From NCBI GenBank assembly GCA_002428895.1, contig DIYC01000137.1:23666-29410 (forward strand): a DNA stretch of 5,745 nt, written 5' to 3'. A model generated the notes under the pieces. That model had not been told where the DNA came from and ran no database searches. It worked only from the letters and a program-made list of their open reading frames with translations. Source of the DNA: Burkholderiales bacterium UBA6064 (GTDB lineage Bacteria; Pseudomonadota; Gammaproteobacteria; Burkholderiales; Burkholderiaceae_B). This document shows, piece by piece, positions 4,854-5,745 of this stretch. The translations under genes were made by a program, and so were the position numbers. The number at the start of each line of letters is the position of its first letter. Positions within the stretch are counted from its first letter, which is position 1.

Positions 4854-5745
4854 GCGTGTGCCTTGTGCGGTGGCACGCTACTGGGTAAATTGACCACACG
4901 GTCAACAAACCATTCAGCCTGAACCAGTGGCCCCTTGCGACAAGCCGCATACATGGGCAAGGCATTCATTAATGCCCAAATAGGGCGAGTCATCACCTGT
5001 TGATCGTTGGTTGCACGAAGAAACGCATCACGATGTGTTTTGTTTTCACACACCACCGCATTAAGCCAGTAATTGGAACGGCAGCCCGTTGGCTCACGAA
5101 CAAATTGGCACTCGGTGTGCTGAAAAAACTCAGCATAACGCGATGCCAAATCGCGCTTACGTTGAATAAACAAATCGAGTTGCTCAAGTTGTGCACAACC
5201 TAAGGCTGCATTTAAATTGGGTAAACGAAAGTTATAGCCCAGCTCATCATGAACATACTCATACTCGTGCGGCAACTTGGCTGTGGTGGTTAAATGTTTG
5301 GCGCGCTTTGCCAACTCTAGATTAGTCAGCAACATGCCCCCACCACCGGTGGTGATAATTTTATTGCCATTAAAACTCAAGGTACCTAGCAAACCGAATG
5401 TACCGGTATGTTGACCCTGATACAAACTTCCCAACGACTCGGCCGCATCTTCGACCATCACAATGCCCCATTGCTGGCACACTTGCATTAAACCTTTTAA
5501 GTCTGCAGGATGACCAAAGGTGTGCATGGGCACACAAGCCCGAATAACACGTTCATCCATTTTGGCGCGGCACACCCCATCGGCGCATACAACAGCATGT
5601 TCATCTAACCAAGCCGCCATGGCCTGTGCAGACAAACCCAAAGTGTTTGCGTCCACATCGACAAACACCGGCTCGGCACCGCAATAGGCAATCGCATTGC
5701 AGGTGGCCACAAAAGTAAGAGGTTGCGTCATCACCAAATCGCCTG
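4850..5745 (-). CDS. legC: LegC-type PLP-dependent aminotransferase (DegT/DnrJ/EryC1 family), N-terminus cut by window edge
   Basis: The frame stays open to the right edge. A TTG at 5737 could be read as a start, but it lies inside GDLVMTQPLTFVATCNAI, an internal motif of the family, so the true start is outside. The 297 visible residues leave roughly 85-90 missing. LegC converts the 4-keto sugar nucleotide to the 4-amino sugar with PLP and glutamate in the cytoplasm. Numbering from the first visible residue, the sequence shows GAEPVFVDVD (22-31), MHTFGHPADL (73-82), VEDAAES (97-103, Asp for the PLP pyridine nitrogen), SFNGNKIITTGGGG (123-136, Lys128 forming the Schiff base; codon 5360-5362), the LegC-like DELGYNFRLPNLNAALGCAQ (166-185), and a C-terminal RPIW...LPMY..C and NLPSS. 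No catalytic residue in the visible part is lost. The stop overlaps the legH ATG. LegB dehydratase is expected just upstream, outside the window. PglE-like or PseC-like enzymes are less good fits. Confidence 0.92.
   Translation of the reverse strand, partial: GDLVMTQPLTFVATCNAIAYCGAEPVFVDVDANTLGLSAQAMAAWLDEHAVVCADGVCRAKMDERVIRACVPMHTFGHPADLKGLMQVCQQWGIVMVEDAAESLGSLYQGQHTGTFGLLGTLSFNGNKIITTGGGGMLLTNLELAKRAKHLTTTAKLPHEYEYVHDELGYNFRLPNLNAALGCAQLEQLDLFIQRKRDLASRYAEFFQHTECQFVREPTGCRSNYWLNAVVCENKTHRDAFLRATNDQQVMTRPIWALMNALPMYAACRKGPLVQAEWFVDRVVNLPSSVPPHKAHA
4861..4864 (-). promoter_or_regulatory. Ribosome binding site of legH
   Basis: AAGG on the minus strand, inside the last codons of legC and 8 nt before the legH ATG at 4853. 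It supports the ATGA-overlap start. Confidence 0.6.

Noticed and set aside
49..5203. Plus-strand open frames of 60-97 codons and other minus-strand shadow frames
   Set aside because: All lie within well-supported genes, have no recognisable motifs, and read like antisense or shifted versions of the real coding frames.
4850..5737. TTG at 5737 as the true start of the aminotransferase
   Set aside because: It falls within an internal conserved motif (GDLVMTQPLTFVAT), and the frame continues to the window edge, so the gene is cut rather than starting here.
176..5745. Pseudaminic acid (Pse) pathway instead of legionaminic acid
   Set aside because: The synthase has TEYPAP..EVNL rather than Pse-type wording, the acetyltransferase is a beta-helix NeuD/PglD type rather than a GNAT PseH, and a PtmE-like gene is present; still, no single motif is absolute proof.
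1..5745. CRISPR array, insertion sequence, tRNA, riboswitch or prophage signal
   Set aside because: No repeat-spacer pattern, transposase, terminal inverted repeat, tRNA-like fold or phage gene was seen; coding covers nearly the whole window.

Overview
The window is one block of seven genes, all on the minus strand, for making a CMP-activated nonulosonic (sialic-acid-like) sugar. The best match is legionaminic acid (5,7-diamino-3,5,7,9-tetradeoxy-nonulosonic acid), with an added amidotransferase and HisF-type protein that suggest an acetamidino (acetimidoyl) derivative. No rRNA, tRNA, mobile element, CRISPR array or plus-strand gene is supported. The family mix fits a Gram-negative bacterium, probably a proteobacterium of moderate GC, but nothing here fixes the genus.

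In transcription order, right to left: (1) LegC-type PLP aminotransferase, missing its N-terminus at the right edge (4850-5745); (2) LegH/NeuD-type left-handed beta-helix N-acetyltransferase (4215-4853); (3) LegI/NeuB-type PEP-condensing synthase (3202-4218); a 59-bp AT-rich gap; (4) PtmE-type nucleotidyltransferase with N-terminal CBS domains (2090-3142); (5) PP-loop N-acetyl sugar amidotransferase of the PseA/PtmG/WbpG family (893-2068); (6) LegF/NeuA-type CMP-sugar synthetase (176-874); (7) the first 59 residues of a HisF-like protein (1-179), cut by the left edge. Genes 1-2, 2-3 and 6-7 overlap by ATGA; 4-5 and 5-6 are 21 and 18 bp apart. This looks like an operon with one internal break, ahead of the nucleotidyltransferase.

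How the genes probably work together (pathway known from Campylobacter; assignment here by motif and context): the PtmE-type enzyme makes the nucleotide-activated amino sugar. LegB (not in the window) makes the 4-keto-6-deoxy intermediate, LegC aminates C4 and LegH acetylates that amine. LegG (also not seen) removes the nucleotide and epimerises C2. LegI condenses the product with phosphoenolpyruvate and LegF activates it with CTP. The amidotransferase, fed ammonia by a HisF/HisH pair, would turn an acetamido group into acetamidino. The final carrier (LPS O-chain, capsule or flagellin) cannot be told, because no glycosyltransferase, flippase or flagellar gene is visible.

This is a recognisable system rather than a new one. 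Points worth a second look are the amidotransferase and HisF genes split by legF, the absence of LegG from the run, and the unusual start region of the nucleotidyltransferase gene (no Shine-Dalgarno, an A8 tract in codons 4-6).
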